A DNA stretch of 64,000 bases, taken from contig WEDG01005348.1 of the NCBI GenBank assembly GCA_017591395.1, positions 124,001 through 188,000 on the forward strand, written 5' to 3'. Source of the stretch: Schistocephalus solidus. Taxonomy: Eukaryota > Platyhelminthes > Cestoda > Diphyllobothriidea > Diphyllobothriidae. The stretch's first letter is position 1; each line of letters starts with the position of its first letter. A model generated the notes under the pieces. It made no database searches. It saw only the letters and a list, made by a program, of their open reading frames with translations, and had not been told where the DNA came from. Below are positions 33,015 through 44,820 of this stretch, piece by piece. Both the position numbers and the translations under genes were made by a program.

Positions 33015-34250
33015 ACTGGGGTCGATTTGTCTCAAATGTGTAGCCGTGCAAGCTTGTACGGCAACTCACATAAAATGGTCAATTGAAAGCAGTCTGAGGA
33101 TACTTTCTGAGGTTTCTGTGCCCTGTGCATGTTCACGCCGACCAGTGCGAAGGTGAGGATTACTACGAAGCCTCATGCCCCGTCACCGGCAGTAACTTGG
33201 AAGCCCAACGCTGTCAAAAACATCTGCGGTATACCGATCAGCGAAGCCCGTAGAGATAGCACTTAACCTATGCATCAAGTCCTTAAAGGCCTGCTGGTCT
33301 ATTTCGGCTTGATTTTCAATGCTCTGTTTCCCCAATGGCCGCTCGTACTTACCGCAAATTGCATGGTTCGAATTAAGTTTGGTGGATCGGTGGTTGCGCT
33401 CAGAATTGATCGAAGCTATAACATTCGTGTTCCTACTTCGCTAAAGCGTGCAGTAACGTGTTGGCGTAGCTTATTGCGTCTCGACTGTGGATAGGGAGAT
33501 ACGATGCACTGATTTTGTGATTTGAATCCCAGACTGCATTTGGGGTTCCAATAGTATGGGTTTGTAATAGTGTAACTTCAGTAACTTCCCATCCTAAAAA
33601 TAATGCCATTCGCTTTTTCCAAGAGTTTTATAAAATAATGTTGCTGAGTACACAGGTTATTTCAAGTAGAGCAGCGGAACAGCAGAACGACAGAAAATTT
33701 GGTAGATTGGAACTGTCTGTTCGGGGCTTTTTCTGCTTTCATTCAGCCAATCATAACTCTGAGTACTAAGTGGAATCGGAAAAGTAAACATGCGCTCGTA
33801 TGCGGCGCAGATGGTGCACCGATGGGGTTTAGTAGACAGATCAGAGGCACTTCCTCGAAGCGATGTTCACCAGTGTCTCGCCACCTGTAAGTCTCTGTCG
33901 CTGTATATCGGGTATTGGTTCACTTGGGACTCGTTGTTAACCGATTTATTTGACCTGTCGATATAGCATCTGTGCCCTTCACGAGCGCATGTTTGGGACT
34001 CCAATCCCAACTGGACTGACTTCAGCCTGTGAGTTGGCTGAATGTTTGTGACGTGTGCCACTGATACGGGATGCAAAGAGAACTGTGTGCGCCTATTCCT
34101 GGTAATACGATTTGTCTGCGAGAACTGCTGTAGACCAGCCGGAAAACATATATGTGAGTTTTCAGTACATTCCTATCCTTCAACAAAAGTTCGTCACATG
34201 GAGGGGATCTCAGAGTCAGTTGGTATGGGAGGAAAATAAATAGGTATTGC
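33015..34250. other. no feature seen
   Basis: No exon or known repeat is supported. The frames (for example 33270-33494) lack splice or family evidence. Confidence 0.4.
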
Positions 34251-34254
34251 TAGT

Positions 34255-34500
34255 GCTGATGTGTCTGATGTGAGATCCGAGTCCGCCTTCAGTAACACTA
34301 GAGGGGCCAGGCGGAGTGTGGCAGGCGTAGGCTAACCACTAAGTTTTGTCAGCCACTGCGCCCCATCCATCTTCAGTCGTCTCGAGTTGGGTAAGGGAAG
34401 AGAGGGAGAGTGAGCGATAGGGACTGCAGTGGATTTTACGCCCCGTTGCCTCACGCACATGTCACTAGTACTGAGTCTACTCCATGAAGCATGCAGTAGC
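34255..34500 (+). repeat. dispersed repeat family R1, copy c
   Basis: The block CACTGCGCCCCATCCATCTT followed by CAGTCGTCT, and GGGTAAGGGAAGAGAGG 20 nt further, match the R1 core at 47.7, 48.4 and 59.9 kb in the same orientation. The copy is diverged. Confidence 0.5.
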
Positions 34501-34504
34501 ACTC

Positions 34505-36590
34505 GTCGTTTGTTTTCACCTTTTCCTTTGATAAAAAGAGCATAGAATGTTGTGCTGAAAGCACTTCCGATGGAGTACTTGATTAGGATTTAGATCGGTT
34601 CGACATATAACATTGTCTAATAAACCTACCGCTTAATGTTTCAAAAAATGGGACTTCGCTTGTTTAACGACCCACATTGTCCTCCCTCCGTAAGGTACTC
34701 GCCATGTTGTACCCGTTTGTTTATTAATGTCCCTGGGTAAGGTCCACTATTCCGTACTTTTTGGCCAAAAAAGTGTATTGACACTGTCAAGTACCTCACC
34801 TTAAGTGGCCACTCGAAAGTAACACCTAACCAGCCTCTTGACGAGAGCTGCGATCAACATAGTACATCGTGTGGCTCATAGGAAAGCAGGTTTGCTGTTG
34901 CTGGCGATTTAACTTGGAGAATATTGTGCTGTCTAGCTGTCCTAGAAGGCTGCCCTTCGTAAAAAGAGTCGGAAAGGGAACTATTTAGAGCCTATTGTTT
35001 CCTCTTGCAATGGATTGCAACTTATCCACAATTTTCCACCTCACCCCCCACCCTCCACCCCAAATCTCACGAAATAAATGACTTGTCGGCGGAAGCTGGT
35101 GGTTCGGTTTTATCAACCTCGCGGCAAACAAAGGGACTGCATTCAAGCTCATAAAACGGCCCCTTATTGCCAGAAAATAGAAAGGACGTTCAATCAACCA
35201 ATCTCGTTTTCATACATTGATACAGTAGTTTTCCGTGAGGCTGAAAAGCGAAAAATGCCAGTTCATTTATTGATAACTATGGCGTTGAGGTCGATTTACG
35301 ATTAAATGTTTTTTATAAGTTAATACGGTTACCTTTTTCCTTTTTACATAGGTGAATAACTACAGGACTGAGTACCTTTTGACAGTTGGAAGGAAAAGAC
35401 GAATGCCCACTAGCTTGTGTAGTCTCATGCAGAGTTAAGGAGCTAACAGTTGATAGCCACCATATGAATGACCTCGAAGTGTCCTTAAATCTTTGAATAA
35501 TTTTTCGCGCAAAATCTGAGTTTTAACGTACCGCCCGATAATGAATGCTACCATTATTCATTGGCCCATAGATTGCCTCCCAAATTCTTTGCTAATTCGC
35601 GAAACTACTATTGGTAAGTGATGAATAGGTAGCCCAGTTATGCAATCTCAACTACAGTTATTGACACTAGTCTAGGCCCAAAACGTTCAACTGGCGCGGT
35701 CATCGGGCATAAGATGAGGTGAGAGTTAACCTGAGAAAGACCTGACAAACATCAGTATTACACGGTTGTTAAAGGCAAGTTAGTAGTCTATGAATAAAGT
35801 GTGTGTGCTCGAATTCGGACTAAATTTCGCCAACCATATTTCCATACAAATTTCTCCCGAGACAGAATTGTTAATTTATATTGGCTTATTGGCTTAATGT
35901 TAGAACCCTCAAATAAACTCCTCGATGCGCAATTCTTCATCGTTTCTCTTGCAGTCGCATCATGCCAAAGCAAAGAAAATAGGCGAGAGAGTATCTGCCA
36001 TTTTAGCTACCACCTGATTCTTTAGCTGGATGGGTTTAAAGACCAGTTTTACAAAGCTATATGTTAAGGCTTACGTTCATAGCTAACTCATTTTTCTTCG
36101 GAGACTAGGTGTGTTTGTTTTTTGTATATTTTCATCGAGTAAGTCTGTTCTGCCCTGAAACAAACTACAAAATTTCATCTGAATACCCTTCAGCCCCCTG
36201 TTTGATGCCATGTACAGAACATTTTTTATTGATTATAAGGTTAAATCCTTGTGTCAGAATCACAAATGCTAGTCAATTGTATCCAATTTTCGTTAATTTT
36301 CATGCTTCTGTTTACTTTCCTTTATTTTTTCCACTTGTTTCTGGTTAGAGTCTGAGGTAATTGATGCACATTTCTAGATAGTTACCGGCTGTACTTATTT
36401 CTTTCGACTATTTTCTGCTGGTGACTGACAAAACCAAAAATCCCTCCACCTTCAGCATGCTACAACGGACTCCGACGACTGTTAAGGGGACAAGGGCATG
36501 TACAGTCTCGTTAAATCCGACACAGCAAGATGCTCCGCATGGAGATTCGACTAAACATGTACCACTAATATGGTGATGGTGTTGTTGTTA
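34505..36590. other. gene-empty stretch
   Basis: Nothing could be supported. Opposing frames at 35788-36025 overlap and neither has further evidence. Confidence 0.4.
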
Positions 36591-36594
36591 CGAA

Positions 36595-36832
36595 ACGTGA
36601 ATAAAATCTCCCCACGCAATGCAGCTGACCTTGCGCTAAATCTGGGGATATAAGGGTTGGGACTAAGATAAAGACTGGGCCGGTATTAATATCGTAAGGT
36701 AATGGTTAAAATTAGTGTTGGGATTCCGGCTAGGGTTGGGTTTGTCGTTAAGTTTTAGGTAGGGTTAGGGTGAAGGGTTAGGCAAGGTCACATGCATTAC
36801 TGCTGTGGGGTTTTTATTCACATGTCTTACTG
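36595..36832. mobile_element. small element with terminal inverted repeats and GGGTTAGGG-like interior
   Basis: The left end (about 36597-36645) reads GTGAATAAAATCTCCCCACG then CAATGCAGCTGACCTTGC. The right end (about 36783-36832) is its reverse complement with few mismatches. The interior has GGGTTGGG, GGGTTAGGGTGA and related runs. A length of about 240 nt with terminal inverted repeats fits a MITE-type element. No clear target-site duplication was found. Confidence 0.5.
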
Positions 36833-36834
36833 TG

Positions 36835-37430
36835 TTCTTTTGCATTGTATCGGAAGATGCGAACGACTAATTGAAAGCGCTATTGAAAGAAGAAGAAGAA
36901 GAAGGGGCTTGTCGAAAGAGATGACTTTGGGGTACCGTAAGCATACAATACCATGTGTTTGATGTTCCTAAGGTAAATAAACCTCAATGCTTTTAGGACG
37001 GGATAAAACTACGCTCCCTATAAGTTAATGTTATTGTGACTGTAATGGAGAATCATTGGGTAAAAGCAGTGAACTAGAAAATATTCCCTCTTCTTCTCCT
37101 CTCTCATAACGAGCGACGGATATATTTCCTTCAGTTGGTTATCGCGATGCGTTATTTGCTAATATTTCTACAAATTTTCCAACGCTGTGCATGCCATGGG
37201 GATTTCGAGGATGTCCGCTGTTAGGAGACTAAGAAGGTTTTGATCTGAGTACTTTTAGCAACATTCCTTTCGCTGGGTGTTTGCCTCCTTTTAAAGGGAA
37301 CAAATTTTATCTACACCAAGGCCGTGGTTTTAAACCAGTTGCAGTACAGATTTGGCCAAATGTCTATCCATCCTCATAAGAGGAGGTTGTGCAGCTTCAT
37401 CTATGGATAATTAGGCAGGAGTACATTATC
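36835..37430. other. no feature seen
   Basis: A short GAA run (about 36889-36904) is present. No gene is seen. Confidence 0.4.
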
Positions 37431-37434
37431 AGTG

Positions 37435-37590
37435 AAGACAAGAGAGATTGCAATGGCCATTTTGGCTCATCAGCTGTCGTCAGCCGGTAATCCCCAAGCC
37501 CAGGTTTTACTACTCGTGAGGCTCGAACCGGTGATCTCCTGGTTAGAAGTCCATTGCCCTATCCCCTGAGCCATGAGCTCGTGATCGGGA
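37435..37590 (-). mobile_element. tRNA-derived SINE, copy
   Basis: The minus strand has a tRNA-like head (box B near 37530) followed by the body with GGCTGACGACAGCTGATGAG and AAATGGCCATT. The small ORF at 37470-37694 is inside it. Confidence 0.7.
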
Positions 37591-37827
37591 CTCAAGGCTG
37601 AAGTAAAGACAATTGGAAACACGGTGATGTCCACTTTCGACAGGGAAAGCCGCATGAGAAATGACTGCATTGCCTTATCTTCTAAGCTGTACATAAATAA
37701 GGAAAAGCTTTTCTTAAACAGGTTTTGGCATAGTTAAAACATCGAAAAACCAACGGCTAGTTCCAGCCACGATTGAACATAAATGACCCTTGGACACAGG
37801 GTTGATGTCCTTTTGAGGTTAGTCCTC

Positions 37828-37830
<3 letters not shown>

Positions 37831-37874
<44 letters not shown>
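37831..37874. repeat. (AT)22 microsatellite
   Basis: A pure AT run sits directly beside the SINE cluster, probably an A/T-rich SINE tail that expanded. Confidence 0.95.
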
Positions 37875-37877
<3 letters not shown>

Positions 37878-37985
37878 AGTGTGTGGCTCACCGATCTGCT
37901 TAAGGAACATTTATGTTCCGTTGTGCCCAGGAGATCAGACTAGAGCCCTCATAGGCGGTCGCATAGCGACGTGTAGCATATGTTG
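37870..37985 (-). mobile_element. SINE 3' fragment, inverted
   Basis: This is the reverse complement of 38199-38310, including GTGTGTGGCTCACCGAT and ATGTGTAGCATATGTTG-like blocks. It forms an inverted repeat with the following copy. Confidence 0.75.
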
Positions 37986-37994
37986 ATAAGGTGG

Positions 37995-38300
37995 GCCACA
38001 CACTATCATCATATTCCCGATCGCAACCGACAAAACAACGAGCCCGTGGCTCAATGGTAGAGCATACGACTCAATTACCAAAGGTCGCGGGTTCGAATCC
38101 CAGGTGTGCCACATTTGGGATTGGGTATGACTGGCTGATGACGACTCATCAGCAAGAAATGGCCATTCCGGTCTCCCTTGTCTTTGTTGGTTCCACCTTA
38201 TCAACATATGCTACACGTCGCCATGCGACCACCTGCAAGGGCTCTAGTCTGAGCTCCAGGGCACAACTGAACATAAACGTTCCTTAAGCAAATCGGTGAG
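37995..38300 (+). mobile_element. tRNA-derived SINE, near full length
   Basis: The tRNA-like head has an A box (38047-38063, TGGCTCAATGGTAGAGC) and a perfect B box (38090-38100, GGTTCGAATCC). The body contains GACTGGCTGATGACGACTCA and AAATGGCCATTCCGGTCTC. A 3' part ends in TCGGTGAGCCACACACTATC. Its 3' end runs straight into the next copy, which starts about 305 nt after the first. Confidence 0.85.
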
Positions 38301-38304
38301 CCAC

Positions 38305-38520
38305 ACACTATCATCATATTCCCGATCGAAACCGACAAAGCAACGAGCCCGTGGCTCACTGGTAGAGCGTTCGACTCAATTACCAAAGGTCGCGGGTTCG
38401 AATCCCAGGTGTTCCACACTTGGGATTGGTTATGACTGGCTGACGACGGCTAATAAGCCAGAAATGGCCATTACGGTCTTTCTTGTCTTTTTCGGTTTCA
38501 GCTTATCCTATATATATATA
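38305..38520 (+). mobile_element. tRNA-derived SINE, head and body
   Basis: The A box is at 38352-38368 and the B box at 38395-38405. The body matches the previous copy and ends in a short TA run at about 38508-38520. The 3' part is missing. Confidence 0.85.
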
Positions 38521-38524
38521 ATGG

Positions 38525-38830
38525 TAAAGGGGCGCTCACCGGTTACAGGACTCACTCGTCCCTTTGTGCCTTGGGGCTAACTCTCAAGCCCCGCCATCAG
38601 CCGTAAGGTAGCTAAGTATATAGGCAGAATAACATGACCGACAAAGACAAATGGGACTGGAATGGCCATTTCTGCTTTATTAGCCGTCATCAGCCAGCCA
38701 TACCCAAACCCAGGCGCTGCGACGCCCAAGCCTCGAACTCGTGACCTTGTTGGGCAGAAGTCCAATGCTCTACCCACTGCGCCACGAGCTCGTTGTTTTG
38801 CCGGTTTCGATTGGGAATATGATTATAGTG
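38525..38830 (-). mobile_element. tRNA-derived SINE, near full length, inverted
   Basis: On the minus strand the head (38700-38800, box B near 38725) leads into the body and 3' part with GGGGCTTGAGAGTTAGCCCC. It lies tail-first against the previous copy and head-to-head with the next sequence. Confidence 0.85.
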
Positions 38831-39015
38831 TGTGGGTTTGGGTATGGCTGGCTGATGACGGCTAATAAGCCTGAAATGGCCATTCCAGTCTCCCTTGTCT
38901 TTGTCGGTCATGTTATTCTGCCTATATACTTAGCTGCCTTACGGCTGCTGGCGGGGCTTGAGAGTTAGCCCCAAGGCACAAAGGGATGAGTGAGTCCTGT
39001 TACCGATCGGTGAGC
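38825..39015 (+). mobile_element. SINE body and 3' part
   Basis: The body begins at GGGTATGGCTGGCTGATGAC and ends near GGTGAGCGCCCCATTACC. It lacks the tRNA-like head and mirrors the 38525-38700 copy. Confidence 0.8.
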
Positions 39016-39029
39016 GCCCCATTACCATT

Positions 39030-39235
39030 GTCAATATTCCCGCTCGAAACCGGCAAGACAACGAGCTCGTAGCGCAGTGGGTAGAGCGTTGGACTTCTGC
39101 CCAACAAGGTCACGAGTTCGAGGCTCGGGCGTCGCAGTGCCTGGGTTTGGGTATGGCTGGCTGATGACGGCTAATAAGCCAGAAATGGCCATTCCAGTCT
39201 CCCTTGTCTTTGTCGGTCATGTTATTCTGCCTATA
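39030..39235 (+). mobile_element. tRNA-derived SINE, head and body
   Basis: The head starts near AACGAGCTCGTAGCGCAGTG. Box B is diverged (GAGTTCGAGGC at 39114-39124). The body GGCTGATGACGGCTAATAAG follows. The copy stops in a TATA-rich tail. Confidence 0.8.
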
Positions 39236-39254
39236 TATATTTATATAGTATGAG

Positions 39255-42175
39255 ATGGGTCGCATAGTGTATATACCATTTCCCCTTCAATTTTTTACCT
39301 GAAATGTTCCATTTTAGGCTCTCGGAATTACACGTATCAGCTGACCAATCTCGAAAGTTTCAGAAATTGAGTGTCTCCGCCACTAAAAACTCCACAATTG
39401 CAAAGTTTACCTATTAAAAAAAGCCGAACAGTGTTATAGCCCAGTGATATTTGCGAAGTTGTAGGGCGATTTTTCAAGCCAGTGCGATATTCGATTCATA
39501 ATCTGGAAGAGAACAGAAGTACAAACAAGCGCATATATTGTGACGGTTCTAGATAGTAAAGATTATCTTGGAGCAAGTTTGGTAGACTTGAAGTGAGCTT
39601 TTGTCGTCAGGTGTCTTGCGTACTTTGACAGTTTTTCAGATTGGTTGACATATCACGTGCAGTTTGCTTTCAGCTAGGTTGTCAGAAGCCTCGGCTTACT
39701 CTGAAGCATTTGCCTAATGCCATTGACTCGCTCGCGTTAATGCCTGCTTCGATTTACCTTTCGCGTTGTTTCTTACAAAAGCAAGAATGAGTGATATGAC
39801 AGCTTAAGTGGGTACCTGGCAGATAACATGCGCCAAATTTTCTTTAAATGGTTCATTCCGACCTCGCGTGTGCAGTCCGAGGTTAGAGTACCCCGCGCTA
39901 ATGACAGTAAACAAACGGAAGCTGGTTCTTTCAATGACTGGTAACTTTGTAAAAAACATTTCTTTACTTTATATGTGTGGGTTCCAGAAGATCTAGATAT
40001 ATGCAAAGCTGTAGTCGACGTACGTATGTATAAGTATCTGACAGTTCGTAGCGCACATTTCTGCCCAATTCTCGTTTGTCTTCTTTGAAAATCGTTTAGT
40101 TCAAGCAGTCCAGCATTGAGATTTATGTCCGAAAAACAATCGGTTGAGTATTTTAAGTTGTTGCAAAATCCTTGCATTGTGGTGTACTTAAGTTTCGCAA
40201 GTAGTCAAGTGTCTTTTAAGATCGAAAATCCCATGTAACCAGTGATAAACTTACAGAAACCCTCATATAAGCCTTTTGGATCCGTTGATTGTAGAATGGT
40301 GAATTTTACATGTTATAATGCTAAAGAAACTTATAGGTGTCAAGAAAATCAACTCTTTACTCATAAACTACATAGGTAGGTTGCCAAGGATGCAACGGAC
40401 ATAATTCAGAGAGCCGTTTCGCGTTTGTTACTGATCATCAGTATGTCATATGCCTTAGAAAGTGATATATGTCCAGAAGTCACGTATATGACATGTGGTA
40501 TATTGATTATGGGTAACAACTGGAAACAGTCGTCTGCGTCTTGTCTGTTGCAGAGTTAGCAACCTACGTATGTTTTGTATGTAGCATGCGTCTTACGACG
40601 CAACGTTAATTATCGCCAGCAGCATGCTGGTGGGTGGGCGGACAGAAAAGGATCTACCACGATCCTAACCACGTCCGTCAGGGTAACGCGCCCATGTCAT
40701 TTTACTCATAATATTCAAAAAGTCATTTCAAAGGATCTTGGTCATCTAAAAAATGTTTATCTCGTAGCTGGTTGGCCCGATACCTGGAAACTTTAGGCGA
40801 GCTGATGGAACGACTAAAGGGATACGCAGTGCAGCCGACCATCAGCGTCGCACTGCCAACCTTGTTTATTTCTGAGCTTAAATAACTCACGGCTGCTTAC
40901 TGTCATCACAAGTGTTTCCGCTGCTGTTAAACAAATACTTGCTGAATTCGGGCCACTCGACCGATTCCAGCACAGTTATACGTGCGGCCACCTTTATTTG
41001 TCCATGCCTCGGTTTTACAGCACGCACCAATTGAATACTTGGATGGCGGTACCACCATAACGAAGCAACAAGTGGTATGTCAAAAACGCCAATATAAGTT
41101 TGATGGTCTTCAGCTTGTGTGGCCTAACTTGCTTGCAGAGGACTGAGAGATACAGTGCCAGTCGAAAAATTTGGCGTTGAATTGTGTCACATGCATCGAC
41201 AGGTTTTCTGGGCATTTCAAACAACTGTGGCCAGGTGCATTCGGCGGAAAGACGAAATACATGGTCTGCACATTATAGGGATCATCAAATATTATTTTAA
41301 TTGAGCCACCTATCTGACTTTAAGCAGCGGACCACAACCCTTCAGAGAGGAAAATAACTCAAATTTCTAATCAAAATCATATTATAAAGATTCTGCATTA
41401 TTTTTCTTATTTTTAAAAAAATAAACTCCCTATCCTGTTGGAACTGCTACCAAGAAGTCAGAGACATGATCGACATGAAGAATTTAAAGTTACAACCGTA
41501 AAAGATGCAACAAAACGCTCAAAACTGTGGTTCATCTGATAGAGATTTAATGGACTATTGATTTAAATCCAAAAAAACTTGATAAGCCTAAGATTTTCAC
41601 CCATGTTTGTTGAATATTAAGTATTCCATCCTGCATTCAAGCCAGCTCGGGTGACAGTACATTTATGTGAACTGAAATTTTTCCGAACGCGGTCGGCAGT
41701 CTGAGCCGTAGCTGAAATTTGGAGCGTCTGACTCAATAACTAACGGAACTTCGAAGCAAACTCTATTTCTTCTTGACTGCGACTTGTGTATTGCTGGCTC
41801 ACTGTGGTAGGCAAGCTGTAAATGACAACTGTTTTTTTATCGCTCTTATCCGTAATACATTCGCCTGAAAATGCGTAGCCAGTGATACCATAGGTTCAGG
41901 TGTAAGTGTCGGACCCAAGAATATTGAGGAATAAAAACTCGTCGAAAAAATGACAAGCTGAGCGAATTTCCTATACTGCAACGCAATGAACCAGAACACA
42001 AAATTGCCGAATCGCAATACCCACGTCGGGTGCTCAGAGTGAATAGCTATTCACGCAACTTTGCCTATAGGCGCGAGTATAACCGAAACCAGGAACAAAA
42101 GCTTACCGTTGCCAAGTTTCAGCTAGAATTACCGTGCGTGTAGATCGTTGTGGAGGACATCGGCTGCCTGCTCAC
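39255..42175. other. gene-empty stretch
   Basis: No exon or repeat is supported. The 134-codon minus frame at 39773-40177 has no family motif and no splice support. Confidence 0.4.
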
Positions 42176-42179
42176 ACCA

Positions 42180-42690
42180 ATTTGACTTGGAGTTGCACAC
42201 AGACCAGAATCCATTATCAGAGACAAAGTAATGAGGTTGAACGACCCCATGCCACGGATGGAAACGTTCGAATTCGTTTACCGGATCTGCTGCAGTTGTA
42301 GTTAACCAACTATGCCCGGAAACCTAGAAAACTGCTCTTGATGCTGATGATCGAACATGCAGCACCGAAGACTGGTGTCAGCCCTCAGGTCCCAGCGCAT
42401 TCGATGGAATCCGGCCATATCTCCAAGCTCGGCGAGGCAGAAATTCTCGTGGGAAATGAAAACCGTTTGGGCTGTGAGCTGCTCAACTCACTATTCCCCA
42501 TTAAGAATCGTAATAGCCTCCCCTCTTCTTATTCGCTGCCAAAGCTTGGCCCGGGCAGAGTACTAGGCCTTGCAGAAGAGCTAGATCAAGCACCGTTACC
42601 GGTGCCAATATCACCAATCCAAATTTCGGACAACATTTTCCAACACTCAATACTGGGATGGAATTGCCGTTAATAATGACTCGGGTTGGA
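42180..42690 (+). mobile_element. Penelope-like element remnant, copy P3
   Basis: With frame breaks the plus strand gives the PLE linker (GVAHRPESIIRDKVMRLNDP) and then a tract matching the end of the GIY-YIG nuclease. The last part aligns at DNA level with 56600-56770 (shared ATCCGGCCATA, GTGAGCTGCTC and ATTAAGAATCG-like blocks). There is no intact frame. Its 5' part is absent. Confidence 0.65.
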
Positions 42691-44494
42691 CGCCAACGCG
42701 GTCATCCCACTAAGTAAGAATAAGTGTGATGCATGCGAGAGCTGCTAATCGCTGCAAGTATATGGTGACGTAGCACCACAATCCTGCAAATACCGTATTC
42801 CCTGTGTGTCCACCATACTTATATATGGCTCTTTTGGAAAATGACTTTGAAGAAAACTCCTAGGAGTCAGGTGAATAAGATTCTGATTCCAGCGCTCACA
42901 TATCTTCCTTTTCAACTGCTTCCTCGACCTCGTCTTTTCGCTCGTTTCGGCAAGAGAAGACTACGTTTCGTCCCGGTCTCCGAGCTGCCAACTCCTTGGC
43001 GACTGAGAAGAAAGGACAAGTTACCCGCCAGAGGCCTCAGATTCACGCTCGAACCCATCATCAGAGGCAGCACTAGATACGACCAAGATGTACACAGGGT
43101 GTTGTAGTATTTATAGGATGCTATGGTGGCTCCTATTTTCAACCAAGATGATTGCCCTCTAGTATGCTAATTGCTTGATGCCCGGCATGTAAGATGTAAC
43201 TTGCTGAAATTTTATGACTCGTGTTGGATGTTTGGCATGAGGATGACTCGGTCACATGGCACACCGTGATTGACGTCAGAAAATTTGTTCACATGCCTGC
43301 TCCCCGAGGGGCTAATTGCTTGGACGAATATAAGTGTTCGCACCGAAGATGGTTTGGACAGGCCAATACACTTGTTAATTGAAGGGGGTCATTAACCATA
43401 ACTCAAGCAACTCGCAGCTCACGTGATTGTCACCTCTCGTGAGGACTTGAAAGTATAGCCACGTCTCGTGGAATGGCCCGGGACTTGAGAATTGGCGTCA
43501 TTTCTCCACACTGCTGCCACGTGTTCGGCCATTCGCGTTCAGTGTAGTCATCCAGTTTTTCCGAGGTAGTTGCTTCTCCCGCAACTGCACCAGAGCAGAT
43601 AAACGACTCCGCCTTTCTTGTCATGGCAGTGGGCCTATTGGTCTTATTACCTGACGCCTCAAGGTTGCCTCCAGTCTGTGGGCGACTCCAACTCCATGTG
43701 ATGCGAGAAGTCGGCCGAGGGCTTCCGAGACGCTCTTGACCTACGGAATCGTTCGCCAAACTTCGGGAAAGGCGTGATTTTTGTCACTTATCTCGTTTAC
43801 GCATGCTCTGGTTGACAAATTTGCACGGATAGCCATTTTCTCTGAACATCCATCAACGATTTGGGATTCGTAGCCTTGTCTTACGGTGCAATACATTTCA
43901 CTTGAACACGCCGATATAGCGCCTTAATGCAACGGCATTTGTGCCTGGCTGGATGGTTGCTGTGAAAATTTAGTACTTGCGTTGCATTTTTCACTTTTGT
44001 GAACACTTTGGTGTTTAGGCCACCACAATTTTAAAGGCAGACGATGACATCAAGGAGGACTAGCTGGTTGTTTCCTTACTCCTTCATCGAAAGTTGTATA
44101 GCCGGAAAGACGGCGTCGAGATATCCTTGGGATTTCAACACCTAATTCCAAGCGATCACAACGAAGGTATCGCCTACCTACAGACCACAGAAGTTCAGTC
44201 TGTGGTGTTAGAAGACTAACTACTCTCACCGTTGTAGGACCACCTTGACTATAAGTCCCAAAATCAGCAAACCCATTTGAAGTTCCCCAGACCTGGTCAT
44301 AGATACTTTTGTCAAACATGAAGTAGATTCCGAGACAGAAAGTCAGGAGATTAAAGACTTGAGCTTGCCCGAGGCAATTCTCCATTTCATTATATTCGCT
44401 ACCTCTGACGTCAAAAACAGCTTGACCTCATTTGGCAGGCGACCTATCCTTTTAAGTGTCTTTAAAAGTTTTCAGATGAATACTGCCAGCAAAG

Positions 44495-44630
44495 GCAAGT
44501 GAGACTGGAATGGCTATGTCTGGATTATTAGCCATCATCAGCCAGTCATACCCAACTTCAGGTGGTGCACCAGCCGAGGAAAGAACCCGCAAACTGTTAA
44601 TCAAGAGTCGAACCCCTAACCATTGAGGTT
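44495..44630 (-). mobile_element. SINE copy, inverted
   Basis: The minus-strand body matches the family (GACTGGCTGATGATGGCTAA). A worn tRNA-like head lies near 44560-44630. Confidence 0.65.
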
Positions 44631-44631
44631 A

Positions 44632-44820
44632 GGTTTGACTGGCTGATGACGGCTAATAAGCCAGAAACGGCTAGTCCAGCAGCCCCTTGTTTTTGCTGAC
44701 CATATTCATCAACCTATTCTACCACTAGCCACTGTGCGGCTGCTGGTGGGGCTCTAGAGTGAGCCTCAAAGCAGAGCAGGACGAGTTAGTTCTGTTAGCG
44801 GTCGGTGAGAGTTTATTAAC
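44632..44820 (+). mobile_element. SINE body and 3' part
   Basis: The body GACTGGCTGATGACGGCTAA leads to a 3' part with GGGGCTCTAGAGTGAGCCTC and GGTCGGTGAGAG. It is head-to-head with the previous copy, repeating the arrangement at 38.5-39.0 kb. Confidence 0.7.

Noticed and set aside
30416..33156. Long poly-Leu, poly-Ala/Thr and poly-Gln/Asn frames as proteins
   Set aside because: All arise from the CTG/CAG tract, occur on both strands in several frames, and none connects to unique coding sequence.
38040..38112. A functional tRNA gene (A and B boxes present)
   Set aside because: The acceptor and T stems do not pair properly, and the same head recurs at 38.3 and 39.0 kb joined to a fixed non-tRNA body. 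It is a SINE promoter, not a tRNA gene.
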